Notes: generated by a model from the sequence alone, not told the origin. A stretch of 27,349 bases of DNA from Streptococcus lactarius (GCF_016642265.1 NZ_MRXX01000002.1:5713-33061); one strand, 5' to 3'. Shown: positions 1-7,032, counted from the first letter of the stretch. Numbers and translations are program-made.

Positions 1-72
1 GCTTTGGTGCAGGATTTAATAAATAATCTAAGCTATTTATCTATTCTAGTTAACTTTTAATAAATTAATAAA

Positions 73-98
73 AGGAGAAAACTAATTAGTTTTCTCCT
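73..98. repeat. Perfect 26-nt palindrome
   Basis: The arms AGGAGAAAACT (73-83) and AGTTTTCTCCT (88-98) are perfectly complementary around AATT. It lies just before a second hairpin at 111-143. It could be a terminator-like hairpin of the gene to the left, which is outside the window, or the end of a mobile element. There is no clear T-run directly after it. Confidence 0.5.
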
Positions 99-110
99 CA
101 GATTGAAGAC

Positions 111-143
111 AAAGTCCTTAGACCATAAGTTTCTAAGGGCTTT
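111..143 (+). terminator. Probable intrinsic terminator
   Basis: The arms AAAGTCCTTAGA (111-122) and TCTAAGGGCTTT (132-143) pair with one mismatch and are followed by a T-rich tract (TCTTTGTTT). It would end transcription entering from the left edge. Short open frames at 1-60 exist but are too short to identify a gene. Confidence 0.5.
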
Positions 144-195
144 TCTTTGTTTAAAGTCGTATAATAGAGGTAAGAAGAGTTGTGAGGTGTTCCCT

Positions 196-334
196 ATGTT
201 TCACAAAGAAAAACCAGATTATAATCGTCGCCAATTTGGCTTCTATACGATAGACGAATTGGTCCCGGAGGATCACTTTCTTCGACAAGTGGATAAAGAG
301 GTTGATTTTGACTTTATCTATGACTTGGTTGAAG
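196..334 (+). pseudogene. Truncated IS1182-like transposase, N-terminal remnant
   Basis: From the ATG at 196 the frame reads MFHKEKPDYNRRQFGFYTID and continues through a DELVPEDHFLRQVD-type stretch. As I recall this family, this is the N-terminus of streptococcal IS1182-family DDE transposases. Homology-like sequence stops after about 46 residues (near 334), where an unrelated tail begins. The usual length is several hundred residues and the whole catalytic core is missing, so it is a dead fragment. It meets another partial reading frame on the opposite strand at about 335, suggesting two mobile-element fragments joined there. The family call rests on memory of the N-terminal motif only. Confidence 0.6.
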
Positions 335-515
335 GAACAACTGCATCTACATGTTGGAGTCTATAGGTATGAACAAAGGTATCCACGCCATGCACCCTTG
401 GTTTCTCTCTCGTTGCTTCTGTAAATTCTCTCAGAAAGTCATCCGATACACAATCCAGTTTCAGATAAGCATTTGTATTATTGATTTGTGTAGAATAATT
501 AGTGGACATGTTCAT
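335..515 (-). pseudogene. Short minus-strand ORF, possible second IS remnant
   Basis: Reading leftward from an ATG at 515 (or 509) the frame encodes about 60 residues starting MNMSTNYSTQINNTNAYLKL and containing REKPRVHGVDTFVHTYRLQH. It has a plausible TATAAT just upstream on the minus strand. The frame runs into the antisense of the transposase remnant near 335, so it looks like the 5' piece of a gene cut off at the junction. I do not recognise the family with certainty. A transposase start is an inference from the neighbouring IS fragment. Confidence 0.3.
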
Positions 516-758
516 CTTCCATTATACTGTTTTTCGCAACTCTAGTACATCAGATGAATATGTCTTTTTTGTTGCACTTCATTTTACAACAGGGCAAAAA
601 TATTTGACATATTTCATAAGTAGGTTTTACCAAATATATGAATGATAGATTACTTTTTGATTTGTTAATCAATTTAACATTTCGAGAATTTTTTTAATTA
701 TTCATCGAATTTTTAGTTGGATCATTGCAAAATTTTTAAAAAAAATTAAAGAAAACTC
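516..758. other. AT-rich intergenic stretch, no gene seen
   Basis: This stretch is very AT-rich, with several poly-A/T tracts (for example around 688-750), and lies upstream of the abpA promoter. No convincing ORF, RNA gene or long repeat is visible. The A/T tracts next to the -35 box could act as an UP element. I looked for a CcpA cre site, because S. gordonii abpA is known to be CcpA-controlled, and did not find a good match. Confidence 0.5.
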
Positions 759-787
759 TTGACAGGGGCAACATATCCTAGTATACT
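759..787 (+). promoter_or_regulatory. Sigma-A promoter of abpA
   Basis: TTGACA (759-764) and TATACT (782-787) are separated by exactly 17 nt, near consensus, with A/T tracts upstream. A small inverted repeat, GTCAC-GAA-GTGAC (795-807), lies in the expected 5' leader. A strong ribosome-binding site, AAAGGAGA, precedes the ATG at 844. This predicts high expression, as fits an abundant surface or secreted protein. Confidence 0.85.
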
Positions 788-843
788 AATCATAGTCACG
801 AAGTGACGAATTATTTTTTAAAAAGAAAAAAGGAGATAAAACA

Positions 844-1440
844 ATGAAAAAAGTTTTATTATCATCAGTAGCAGCTCTTGCAGTATTTGCAGCAGCAGCA
901 CCAGCATTTGCATCAGATAATTCATACAGCTCAAATGCATTGATTCAAAAACACTATGTTTCTGAACGTGACATCGCTGACGAAGCAAATACACAAGTAG
1001 CAGCACACGAAGCTGAAATCAATGCTGAAGCTGAAAATGCTCCAGAAGTTGTAGCAGCAAAACAAGCTCTTGAAGCATACGGTTCAGGTCACCTTTATGG
1101 TGAATATGTTGCTAAACTTGATGCAGCTCGTGCTGAAGCACGTAATGTTGTGCGCAACAAATATGTAGCTAACCTTCAAGAACAATACCGTAACGCAGCT
1201 ATTGCTGAAGGTAAATACTGGAACGACCCAGATGGCAAACAAGACAACAAAACAAAAGAAATGCGCGATGCAGAAGATAAAGCTCTTAACCATGGTGGTT
1301 CTGCTGATGCAGCTAATGCAAACGCAAACGCTAAAGCTGAAGCAGCTAAAACTGAAAACGGAGCTAAAGCTTCTAAAAATGGTAAAGCAGCATCAGCTCA
1401 AGCTGGTAAAGCTCTTCCAAAAACAAGTGCAGTTAAATAA
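844..1440 (+). CDS. abpA: AbpA-like salivary amylase-binding protein
   Basis: A secreted 198-residue, Ala- and Lys-rich protein. Residues 1-23 form a signal peptide (MKKVLLSSVAALAVF, then AAAAPAFA) cleaved near AFA|SD. The mature part is mostly predicted helix, and the tail is a low-complexity Ala/Asn/Lys stretch. The C-terminus is LPKTSAVK: a sortase-like LPKTS at 191-195 with no following membrane helix. Size, signal peptide, tail and the class B sortase gene next door match the AbpA family of oral streptococci, which binds host alpha-amylase and is linked to SrtB. It has its own strong promoter at 759-787 and a terminator after the stop. The sequence identity claim is by recognition, not alignment; an unrelated secreted Ala-rich protein is the alternative. 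Confidence 0.8.
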   Translation: MKKVLLSSVAALAVFAAAAPAFASDNSYSSNALIQKHYVSERDIADEANTQVAAHEAEINAEAENAPEVVAAKQALEAYGSGHLYGEYVAKLDAARAEARNVVRNKYVANLQEQYRNAAIAEGKYWNDPDGKQDNKTKEMRDAEDKALNHGGSADAANANANAKAEAAKTENGAKASKNGKAASAQAGKALPKTSAVK

Positions 1441-1464
1441 TTTTATAATTAATTAGCTCGAAAT

Positions 1465-1498
1465 AAATATCACTGGGTCCTTGGGCTCAGTGATATTT
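1465..1498 (+). terminator. Terminator/attenuator between abpA and srtB
   Basis: The arms AAATATCACTG (1465-1475) and CAGTGATATTT (1488-1498) are perfect and run into a T-tract (1496-1501). srtB starts only 33 nt later with no evident promoter of its own. The hairpin therefore probably acts as a partial terminator that keeps srtB at a fraction of abpA expression. Confidence 0.75.
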
Positions 1499-1531
1499 TT
1501 TAGAAAAAATGATCAAGAGGAGATCAATACA

Positions 1532-2380
1532 ATGAAAAGAGTGGATAATAAAAGTTCAAAAACATCAGGTATTATGATTGCTGCTCTTGTTGCGGCTGTT
1601 GTACTTGTTGTTGGATTTCTATTCTTTAATCCATTTGCAGGTGGAAAATCATCTAATTCAGCTAAAAAGGCAGGTGGAACTAGTGCAACGAAGCAAGTAG
1701 CTAAATACGAGCCAAGTCAAGAAGAAAAAGATTACCTAAAAAATCGTTTTGCTCAATTGACATCGGTTAACCCTGAAGCAATTGCCTACGTCTATGCTCC
1801 CGGTACTCAGTTGGATGAGCCAGTGGTGCAAACTACAGATAATGAAACTTATTTGAATAAGACGTTTGATGGTGGTTACCAACCATATTTGGGAACAGTC
1901 TTTATGGATATGGATAATAAAAAGAACTTTAGTGACCGTTTGACTTGGCTGTTTGGGCATGCTCGTGGTAGTAAAGTTGGTGATCACCGGATGTTTAATG
2001 ATGTGAACTACTACGATACACAAGAATATTTTGATCAACATCCATATGTTGTGATTGAAACACCAGAACGCAAATACTACTATGAAGCATTGGGACTTGT
2101 TATCGTACCTGAGGATACTGCTTTCTACCGTACAAGCTTTACAGATGATAAAGATTTCACAACTCAGTTGAAGAATATCTATGAGTCAGCACGTACGAAG
2201 AATCCAAACATCAAGATCAAAGCATCTGATAAATACTTGGTATTGTCTACTTGTCGTGAAGAGGATGAAACGATTCGTTCCAACCTCTACCTCCGTCAAA
2301 TTCCTGATTCAGAAATGAAGGATTTTGTTGCGAAACATGCAGATCAATTGAAGTATGTTGCTACACGTGGTCAACAATAA
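1532..2380 (+). CDS. srtB: Class B sortase
   Basis: A 282-residue membrane-anchored transpeptidase. The start at 1532 is chosen because AGAGGAGA lies 9-10 nt upstream; an open frame reaching back to 1481 overlaps the terminator stem. Residues 13-36 form an N-terminal membrane anchor (IMIAALVAAVVLVVGFLFF), followed by a linker and the sortase barrel. The catalytic His is probably H143 (LFGHARGS). The catalytic Cys is C241 in YLVLSTCREE, the LSTC signature, and the Arg is R249 or R255. Sortases cut an LPXTG-like signal and link the protein to the cell wall. The adjacent AbpA with its LPKTS tail is the expected substrate. In amylase-binding streptococci srtB is known beside abpA. Confidence 0.88.
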   Translation: MKRVDNKSSKTSGIMIAALVAAVVLVVGFLFFNPFAGGKSSNSAKKAGGTSATKQVAKYEPSQEEKDYLKNRFAQLTSVNPEAIAYVYAPGTQLDEPVVQTTDNETYLNKTFDGGYQPYLGTVFMDMDNKKNFSDRLTWLFGHARGSKVGDHRMFNDVNYYDTQEYFDQHPYVVIETPERKYYYEALGLVIVPEDTAFYRTSFTDDKDFTTQLKNIYESARTKNPNIKIKASDKYLVLSTCREEDETIRSNLYLRQIPDSEMKDFVAKHADQLKYVATRGQQ

Positions 2381-2385
2381 ACAAT

Positions 2386-2410
2386 AAAGGCTTAGCAGTG
2401 CTAGGCCTTT
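2386..2410. terminator. Bidirectional terminator after srtB
   Basis: The arms AAAGGCTTAGCA (2386-2397) and TGCTAGGCCTTT (2399-2410) are nearly perfect and are followed by TTTTTG on the plus strand. It separates srtB from the converging minus-strand small Rpn-like ORF that ends at 2414, and may serve both. Confidence 0.75.
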
Positions 2411-2413
2411 TTG

Positions 2414-2623
2414 TTATATGTGAGTAGTTTGGGCAAGTTGTTGGAGTTCTTGTTGGGTTAACCCAGTGTATTTGACGATGAAGGGAATATCCAGCTTGTC
2501 TTTTAACATAGCTTTTGCTATCTCTGTTTTAGATTTTTGAATCCCCAATTGTTGCCCGTCGTAAGTGGCTTGAGCAATGGCTCCTTCGTAGAGGTCGCGG
2601 TTTCTACGTTCTTGATCAAACAT
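2414..2623 (-). CDS. Stand-alone small Rpn C-terminal protein (tandem copy)
   Basis: A 69-residue ORF starting MFDQERRNRDLYEGAIAQA. It is a copy of the last 68 residues of the Rpn-family gene just upstream; its first 28 residues are identical. It lacks the four residues KQGI and differs at a few positions toward the C-terminus. The start at 2623 is preceded by an excellent Shine-Dalgarno, AGGAGG (2638-2633), 9 nt from the ATG. A longer frame from 2674 would overlap the upstream stop and has no such site. It has no nuclease residues, only the coiled/helical tail and the KLDIPFIVKYTGLT motif typical of Rpn C-termini. By analogy with E. coli RpnA-S, such a fragment could restrain the nuclease. 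That is inference; the alternative is a non-functional duplication scar. Confidence 0.65.
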   Translation of the reverse strand: MFDQERRNRDLYEGAIAQATYDGQQLGIQKSKTEIAKAMLKDKLDIPFIVKYTGLTQQELQQLAQTTHI

Positions 2624-2874
2624 TCTTTTCCCCCTCCTATATTGGATAACTTTATTGGAGTGAGAGGACTTCATCCGTCGTTAAGCCAGTGTACTTGGCG
2701 ATAAAGGGAATATCTAGTTTGTCTTTTAACATAGCTTTTGCCATCTCCATTTTAGATTTTTGAATTCCCTGTTTAATCCCCAATTGTTGCCCGTCGTAAG
2801 TGGCTTGAGCAATGGCTCCTTCGTAGAGGTCGCGGTTTCTACGTTCTTGATCAAACATTCTTTTTTCCTCCTTT
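2457..2874. repeat. Tandem duplication of the rpn 3' end
   Basis: The segment 2680-2874 inside the nuclease gene is repeated at 2457-2640. The copies are identical over about 89 nt from 2540 to 2629 and diverge toward the stop codons. The longer copy has 12 extra bases (KQGI), creating GIKQGI. The repeat includes the ribosome-binding site and the small-protein start. Confidence 0.85.
2652..2858 (-). CDS. Putative intragenic small protein within the rpn gene (in frame)
   Basis: An in-frame ATG at 2858 (Met228 of the nuclease) is preceded by AAAGGAGG (AGGAGG at 2872-2867), with 8 nt to the ATG. This is as good as the sites of real genes here. Translation from it would give a 68-residue protein equal to the C-terminal segment, lacking the nuclease domain. 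The stand-alone copy at 2414-2623 begins at exactly the same methionine with its own site, which supports this start as real. The codons giving the site encode KEEKR, so protein-level constraint could also explain it. Confidence 0.45.
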   Translation of the reverse strand: MFDQERRNRDLYEGAIAQATYDGQQLGIKQGIQKSKMEMAKAMLKDKLDIPFIAKYTGLTTDEVLSLQ

Positions 2875-3539
2875 GTCCATTGGGTTTGGTCTAGTAATCC
2901 TTCTGCTTCTTTGATCACGGGATCTATCTCGATATCAAAGGGTTTGTTTGAGAAAAATTCAAACCATTTTTGTAAGTGGTATTCTGTAATCCTATCTTTA
3001 TTATACTTGTTCAGTTCTAGGAATGCAAATTTCATTGGTGGTCGCTGAGAACTTCCGTGAAAATCTGAATAGACGGGAGTTAAGGTCTCCTCATCATAAA
3101 GAGAGAGGGTATGAAAGGCTCGATCATCATTAAAGTGTTCTTTTTCAAGAATCGCGATACAGTACACAGGATCCATCTTGGAGTAGAGGGTGTGGGTCTT
3201 ATTTTGATCGGTTTTTAAACGTTTTAAGTTATCAGTAATTTGATTGGCTAAATAGGCAAGCATACGATTGAAAAATGAGCGCTGTTTAGTAACTTGAACT
3301 TCAATGATCACTTGTGTACCGTCTTCAAGTTTAGCGCAAACATCTACGGCTGTATAGAAATTTGGATGGTCATATTCGGCTAATTGAATCTGGGTGCCAT
3401 CGAGTATTTCAACGGAAACAACGGGAATATTAAGGACGCTTCGGATGAAATCGGCTGTTAGGTGTTGTTTGTGGAAGATCTTTTTGGCAATTAAGTCCAT
3501 GGTTGGGGATAGATCTGGGTGTCTGAGTTGAGTGGGCAT
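2652..3539 (-). CDS. Rpn-family PD-(D/E)XK nuclease (putative transposase family)
   Basis: A 295-residue protein of the family usually annotated as Rpn recombination-promoting nuclease or PD-(D/E)XK putative transposase. The N-terminal nuclease fold contains D66 (FYTAVDVCAK) and E80-x-Q82 (VIIEVQV), which fit the PD-(D/E)XK core. The middle has the family's FAFLELNKYNK region. The C-terminal part is a charged helix followed by KLDIPFIAKYTGLTTDEV. The start at 3539 has AAAGGAGA upstream. The gene diverges from the aminotransferase gene. A ComX-type com-box lies at 3579-3572, suggesting late competence expression. Codon 228 is an ATG with its own Shine-Dalgarno (see separate entry), and the 3' end is duplicated downstream. 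E. coli Rpn proteins are DNA endonucleases that raise recA-independent recombination and act in phage defence. The role here is unproven. Confidence 0.85.
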   Translation of the reverse strand: MPTQLRHPDLSPTMDLIAKKIFHKQHLTADFIRSVLNIPVVSVEILDGTQIQLAEYDHPNFYTAVDVCAKLEDGTQVIIEVQVTKQRSFFNRMLAYLANQITDNLKRLKTDQNKTHTLYSKMDPVYCIAILEKEHFNDDRAFHTLSLYDEETLTPVYSDFHGSSQRPPMKFAFLELNKYNKDRITEYHLQKWFEFFSNKPFDIEIDPVIKEAEGLLDQTQWTKEEKRMFDQERRNRDLYEGAIAQATYDGQQLGIKQGIQKSKMEMAKAMLKDKLDIPFIAKYTGLTTDEVLSLQ

Positions 3540-3560
3540 AAGTGTTCTCCTTTAGTAGTT

Positions 3561-3585
3561 CTCACTTATATAATTCGTAAAATTT
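3561..3585 (-). promoter_or_regulatory. Putative com-box (SigX/ComX) promoter of the rpn gene
   Basis: On the minus strand the sequence reads TTTTACGAATTATATAAGTG. TACGAATT (3579-3572) differs by one base from the com-box TACGAATA used by the competence sigma factor of streptococci. It is followed by TATAAGTGAGA, which is also found after the com-box of the lytF-like gene at 19711-19720. It lies about 33 nt from the start codon, a typical distance. Confidence 0.6.
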
Positions 3586-3637
3586 GATCTATTGCATGGG
3601 AAAATCTGAAGTTGGGGCTTTTTGTTTACCTGTTCTT

Positions 3638-3666
3638 TTGCGATGGGGTTCTATTTATAGTATAAT
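3638..3666 (+). promoter_or_regulatory. Promoter of the aminotransferase operon
   Basis: TTGCGA (3638-3643) and a perfect TATAAT (3661-3666) are spaced 17 nt apart. The start codon follows at 3694 with GGAGGTGG as the ribosome-binding site. This promoter likely drives the aminotransferase, recO, plsX and acpP together. Confidence 0.75.
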
Positions 3667-3693
3667 GAATATAATTGTTTTTGGAGGTGGATT

Positions 3694-4875
3694 ATGGATT
3701 TAACGAAACGGTTTAATAAAAATCTCAATCGAATTGAAGTTTCTTTGATTCGTCAGTTTGACCAATCGATTTCTTCGATTCCTGGGGTCTTGCGTTTGAC
3801 GTTGGGGGAACCGGATTTTACGACTCCAGAACATGTCAAAGAGGCGGGGAAAGCTGCGATTGATGCGAATTTTAGCCATTATACAGGGATGAGTGGTTTG
3901 CAGGCTTTGCGTGAGGCTGCGAGTCAATTTGTGGCTGATAAATATGGTCTTCACTATCGTCCGGAGGATGAGATTTTGGTCACGATTGGGGCGACAGAAG
4001 CTTTATCCGCAACCTTAACAGCAATCTTGGAACCTGGGGATGTGGTGCTTCTTCCTGCACCGGCTTATCCGGGTTATGAGCCTATTGTGAATCTGGTTGG
4101 GGCGGATGTTGTTGAAATTGATACGACGGCGGATCAATTTATATTGACGCCTGAAAAGTTGGAAAAAGCTATTGTGGAGCAAGGAGATAAGCTGAAGGCA
4201 GTTGTTCTCAATTATCCAGCCAATCCAACAGGGGTCACTTATTCGCGCGAACAGGTGGCAGAATTGGCTGCGGTTTTGAAAAAATATGAAGTGTTTGTTG
4301 TCTGTGATGAAGTATACTCAGAGTTGACTTATACAGGAAAAGCGCATGTTTCTATGGCAGAATTTATTCCTGAGCAGACCATTGTCATCAATGGCTTGTC
4401 CAAATCTCATGCTATGACGGGTTGGCGGCTTGGCTTTATCTTTGCACCTGCTGTATTAACAGCGCAATTGATCAAGAGTCATCAGTATTTGGTTACTGCT
4501 GCTGGAACCATGAACCAGTATGCTGCGATTGAGGCCTTGACTGCTGGTCGGGATGATACGGAACCAATGAAGAAGGAATATGTGAAACGTCGGGATTATA
4601 TTATTGAAAAGATGTCTGCTCTTGGGTTTGAGATAATTAAGCCAGATGGAGCCTTCTATATTTTTGCTAAAATTCCAGCTGGTTACAACCAAGATTCCTT
4701 TGCTTTCTTGCAAGATTTTGCGCGTGAAAAAGCGGTTGCTTTCATTCCTGGGGCTGCTTTTGGTCAATATGGAGAAGGCTATGTGCGCTTGTCTTATGCG
4801 GCTAGTATGGAAGTAATCAAGGAAGCTATGAAACGCTTGAAGGAGTATATGGAAGAACATGCTGGAGTCAATTGA
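3694..4875 (+). CDS. araT: PLP-dependent class I/II aminotransferase (AraT-like)
   Basis: A cytosolic fold-type I aminotransferase of 393 residues, normal length. Visible hallmarks are YPANPTG (174-180, N177 contacts PLP), CDEVYSEL (D205, Y208), the PLP lysine K237 in [15 protein letters not shown], and R245 in GWRLG. It transfers an amino group between an amino acid and 2-oxoglutarate. In streptococci the homologue upstream of recO is annotated as aromatic amino acid aminotransferase, and I use the symbol on that basis; sequence alone does not fix the substrate. The start has GGAGG 8 nt upstream and a good promoter. The 3' end overlaps recO by 17 nt, implying co-translation. Confidence 0.88.
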   Translation: MDLTKRFNKNLNRIEVSLIRQFDQSISSIPGVLRLTLGEPDFTTPEHVKEAGKAAIDANFSHYTGMSGLQALREAASQFVADKYGLHYRPEDEILVTIGATEALSATLTAILEPGDVVLLPAPAYPGYEPIVNLVGADVVEIDTTADQFILTPEKLEKAIVEQGDKLKAVVLNYPANPTGVTYSREQVAELAAVLKKYEVFVVCDEVYSELTYTGKAHVSMAEFIPEQTIVINGLSKSHAMTGWRLGFIFAPAVLTAQLIKSHQYLVTAAGTMNQYAAIEALTAGRDDTEPMKKEYVKRRDYIIEKMSALGFEIIKPDGAFYIFAKIPAGYNQDSFAFLQDFAREKAVAFIPGAAFGQYGEGYVRLSYAASMEVIKEAMKRLKEYMEEHAGVN

Positions 4876-5638
4876 GACCCGGGGCATTGTGCTGTATAAT
4901 CGGGAATTTCGTGAGGATGATAAATTGGTCAAGATCTTCACGGAGAAATCGGGCAAGCGGATGTTTTTTGTGAAACATGCTGGTAAATCGCGGTTAAATC
5001 CTGTGTTGCAGCCCTTGGTTACGGCAGATATGTTGCTGAAAATCAATGATGATGGGCTGAGTTATATCGATGATGTTCAAGATGTGCAGGTCTATAAAAA
5101 AATCAATGCAGATCTTTTTGCCCTTTCTTATGCGACTTATGTTTTGGCGCTTGCGGATGCCAGTATTCAGGATAATCAGGTGGATCCGGCCTTGTTTGCT
5201 TTTTTGGAGAAGACTTTGTCTTTGATGGAAGAGGGCTTGGATTATGAGGTTTTGACCAATATTTTTGAGATTCAGATCCTTTCGCGGTTTGGGGTTGTCT
5301 TGAACCTGCATGAATGTTGTTTCTGCCATCGGGTTGGTCTTCCTTTTGATTATTCCTTCCGGTATAGCGGAGTGCTTTGCCCAGACCATTATGATCAGGA
5401 TGAGAGACGTGCCCACTGGCATCCAAATGTTCTCTATTTATTGGATCAATTTCAAGCGGTACGATTCAGTGAGTTAGAGACGATTTCCATACAAGCAGAT
5501 ATGAAAGTAGCGCTACGTCAGGCGATGGATCAGTTGTATGAGGAGTATGTAGGGATCCATTTAAAAGCTAAAAAGTTTATCGACTCCTTGAGTGATTGGG
5601 GAGCGATTATGAAAGATTCATCTGGAGGTGAAACATGA
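4859..5638 (+). CDS. recO: DNA repair and recombination protein RecO
   Basis: RecO loads RecA on SSB-coated single strands with RecR (RecFOR pathway) and anneals strands. The 259-residue length is normal. The N-terminal OB fold carries the family pattern [19 protein letters not shown] and FTEKSGKR. The C-terminal zinc site is visible as HECCFC (C153, C154, C156) with C174 in GVLCPDH. It starts inside the end of the aminotransferase gene and ends in ATGA shared with plsX, so the four genes form one operon. This order is standard in streptococci. Confidence 0.95.
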   Translation: MLESIETRGIVLYNREFREDDKLVKIFTEKSGKRMFFVKHAGKSRLNPVLQPLVTADMLLKINDDGLSYIDDVQDVQVYKKINADLFALSYATYVLALADASIQDNQVDPALFAFLEKTLSLMEEGLDYEVLTNIFEIQILSRFGVVLNLHECCFCHRVGLPFDYSFRYSGVLCPDHYDQDERRAHWHPNVLYLLDQFQAVRFSELETISIQADMKVALRQAMDQLYEEYVGIHLKAKKFIDSLSDWGAIMKDSSGGET

Positions 5639-6630
5639 AAAAAATTGCAGTAGATGCAATGGGGGGCGACAATGCACCTCAAGCCTTAGTAGAAGGCGTG
5701 AATCAAGCCATTCGTGATTTTAATGATATCGAAATTGTCTTGTATGGCGATGAAGCAAAAATTAAGAACTATTTGACAGCGACGGAACGTGTGTCCATTG
5801 TGCACACAGAAGAAAAAATCGATTCAGATGATGAGCCAACGCGTGCCATTCGTCGGAAGAAGCAGGCTTCGATGGTTTTGGCTGCCAAGGATGTGAAGAC
5901 TGGGGATGTGGATGCCATGCTATCTGCGGGGAATACAGGTGCCTTGTTAGCGGCTGGTTTCTTTATCGTTGGCCGCATCAAAGGGGTGGAACGCCCTGGA
6001 TTGATGTCGACACTTCCAACAGTTGATGGTCGCGGGTATGATATGCTGGACTTAGGTGCCAATGCGGAAAATACACCGGAGCACTTGCATCAGTATGCTG
6101 TAATGGGATCTTACTATGCTGAAAATGTGCGTGGAATTCAAAAACCGCGCGTGGGTCTATTGAATAATGGGACAGAAGCAAGCAAGGGAGATCCTTTGCG
6201 CAAGGAAACTTATCAATTGCTGTCTGAGGATGAGTCCATTCATTTTATTGGAAACGTGGAAGCGCGTGATTTGATGGATGGCGTTGCTGATGTCGTTGTA
6301 GCGGACGGTTTCACGGGAAACGCTGTCTTGAAAACCATGGAAGGAACAGCTTTTGGCATCTTGAAGCAATTGAAACAAGCGATTGCCACTGGAAACTGGA
6401 AGGCGAAATTAGGAGCTTTGTTGCTCAAGGACCGGCTGAAATCATTGAAGCAAACCTTGGATTTCTCAGATGTTGGAGGAGCAGTCTTGTTTGGTCTTCA
6501 AGCACCTGTTGTCAAAACGCATGGTTCAAGTGATGCAAAAGCGGTCTATAGCACCATTCGTCAGATTCGGACTATGTTAGAGACAGATGTTGTTGGAAAA
6601 TCGGTGAAGGAATTATCAAAGGAGGAGTAA
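5635..6630 (+). CDS. plsX: Phosphate acyltransferase PlsX
   Basis: PlsX makes acyl-phosphate from acyl-ACP and phosphate, the first step of phosphatidic acid synthesis, and feeds PlsY at the membrane. The 331 residues are full length, with the N-terminal signature [10 protein letters not shown] and [13 protein letters not shown]. The start overlaps the recO stop (ATGA) and has GGAGGTG upstream. An acyl carrier protein gene follows after 3 nt, a natural partner because acyl-ACP is the substrate. Confidence 0.96.
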   Translation: MKKIAVDAMGGDNAPQALVEGVNQAIRDFNDIEIVLYGDEAKIKNYLTATERVSIVHTEEKIDSDDEPTRAIRRKKQASMVLAAKDVKTGDVDAMLSAGNTGALLAAGFFIVGRIKGVERPGLMSTLPTVDGRGYDMLDLGANAENTPEHLHQYAVMGSYYAENVRGIQKPRVGLLNNGTEASKGDPLRKETYQLLSEDESIHFIGNVEARDLMDGVADVVVADGFTGNAVLKTMEGTAFGILKQLKQAIATGNWKAKLGALLLKDRLKSLKQTLDFSDVGGAVLFGLQAPVVKTHGSSDAKAVYSTIRQIRTMLETDVVGKSVKELSKEE

Positions 6631-6633
6631 TGT

Positions 6634-6882
6634 ATGAGTAAACAAAACGAAATTTTAGCTACTATTGAGGAATTTCTCAAAGACCGCAAGGGATCAGATT
6701 TTCAAGTATCTTTGGAATCTGACTTACGTAAGGATTTACAAGCGGATTCTGTTGAATTGATGGAATTTATCATCGAGTTGGAAGATGAATACCAATTGGA
6801 AATCCCAGATAAGGTGATTGATGAATTCAATACGGTTGGGGATGTTGTAGATTATATTGAAAAACGAACTGCTGGTCACTAA
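6634..6882 (+). CDS. acpP: Acyl carrier protein
   Basis: A small acidic four-helix carrier of 82 residues. The 4'-phosphopantetheine attachment serine is S39 in the motif ADSVEL; canonical ACPs read DSLD or DSVE. The ribosome-binding site AAAGGAGGAG overlaps the end of plsX. As in S. pneumoniae, this is an ACP paired with plsX rather than the one inside the fab cluster, so it may serve phospholipid synthesis. A strong terminator follows the stop. Confidence 0.94.
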   Translation: MSKQNEILATIEEFLKDRKGSDFQVSLESDLRKDLQADSVELMEFIIELEDEYQLEIPDKVIDEFNTVGDVVDYIEKRTAGH

Positions 6883-6891
6883 TGAAAAATG

Positions 6892-6926
6892 GATCGTTCA
6901 GAGATTATTCTGGATGGTCTTTTTTT
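6892..6926 (+). terminator. Terminator after acpP
   Basis: The arms 6892-6902 and 6909-6919 form an 11-bp stem with three G-U pairs in RNA, followed by a run of seven T (6920-6926). It isolates the plsX-acpP operon from the purine operon. Confidence 0.8.
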
Positions 6927-6970
6927 CTGTCCTTTTCATTCGGATTCTGCCTATATTGTACGGAAATTTA

Positions 6971-6999
6971 TTGAAAATGCGCTTTGTGTATGATAGAAT
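6971..6999 (+). promoter_or_regulatory. Promoter of the purine operon
   Basis: TTGAAA (6971-6976) and TAGAAT (6994-6999) are spaced 17 nt apart. Upstream, ATTCGGATT (6939-6947) resembles the reverse complement of a PurR PurBox core (CCGAA-type). The same nonamer occurs at 25640-25648 upstream of the purB region. PurR activates pur genes in lactic acid bacteria; binding here is inference. The ribosome-binding site of purC (AAAGG, 7017-7021) is weak and rather distant. Confidence 0.65.
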
Positions 7000-7032
7000 G
7001 TAGGTGATAAAATACGAAAGGCGAACAAAGTC

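Noticed and set aside
795..807. Operator or cre site in the abpA leader
   Set aside because: GTCACGAAGTGAC is a neat inverted repeat but does not match a CcpA cre. It may be only a 5' stabilising hairpin.
1481..1531. Longer start (1481) for srtB
   Set aside because: It lies inside the terminator hairpin and adds a sequence unlike any sortase N-terminus; ATG 1532 has a good ribosome-binding site.
2624..2674. Longer start (2674) for the small Rpn-like protein
   Set aside because: It would overlap the nuclease stop without a ribosome-binding site, whereas the ATG at 2623 has a near-perfect one and matches Met228 of the parent gene.
4456..5046. 196-residue minus-strand ORF across the aminotransferase-recO overlap
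   Set aside because: It is a shadow of two well-supported genes with no motif of its own.
6927..7032. Purine or ppGpp/PRPP riboswitch ahead of purC
   Set aside because: The space between the promoter -10 box and the ATG is only about 33 nt, too short for any known purine-related riboswitch, and no fitting stems are visible.
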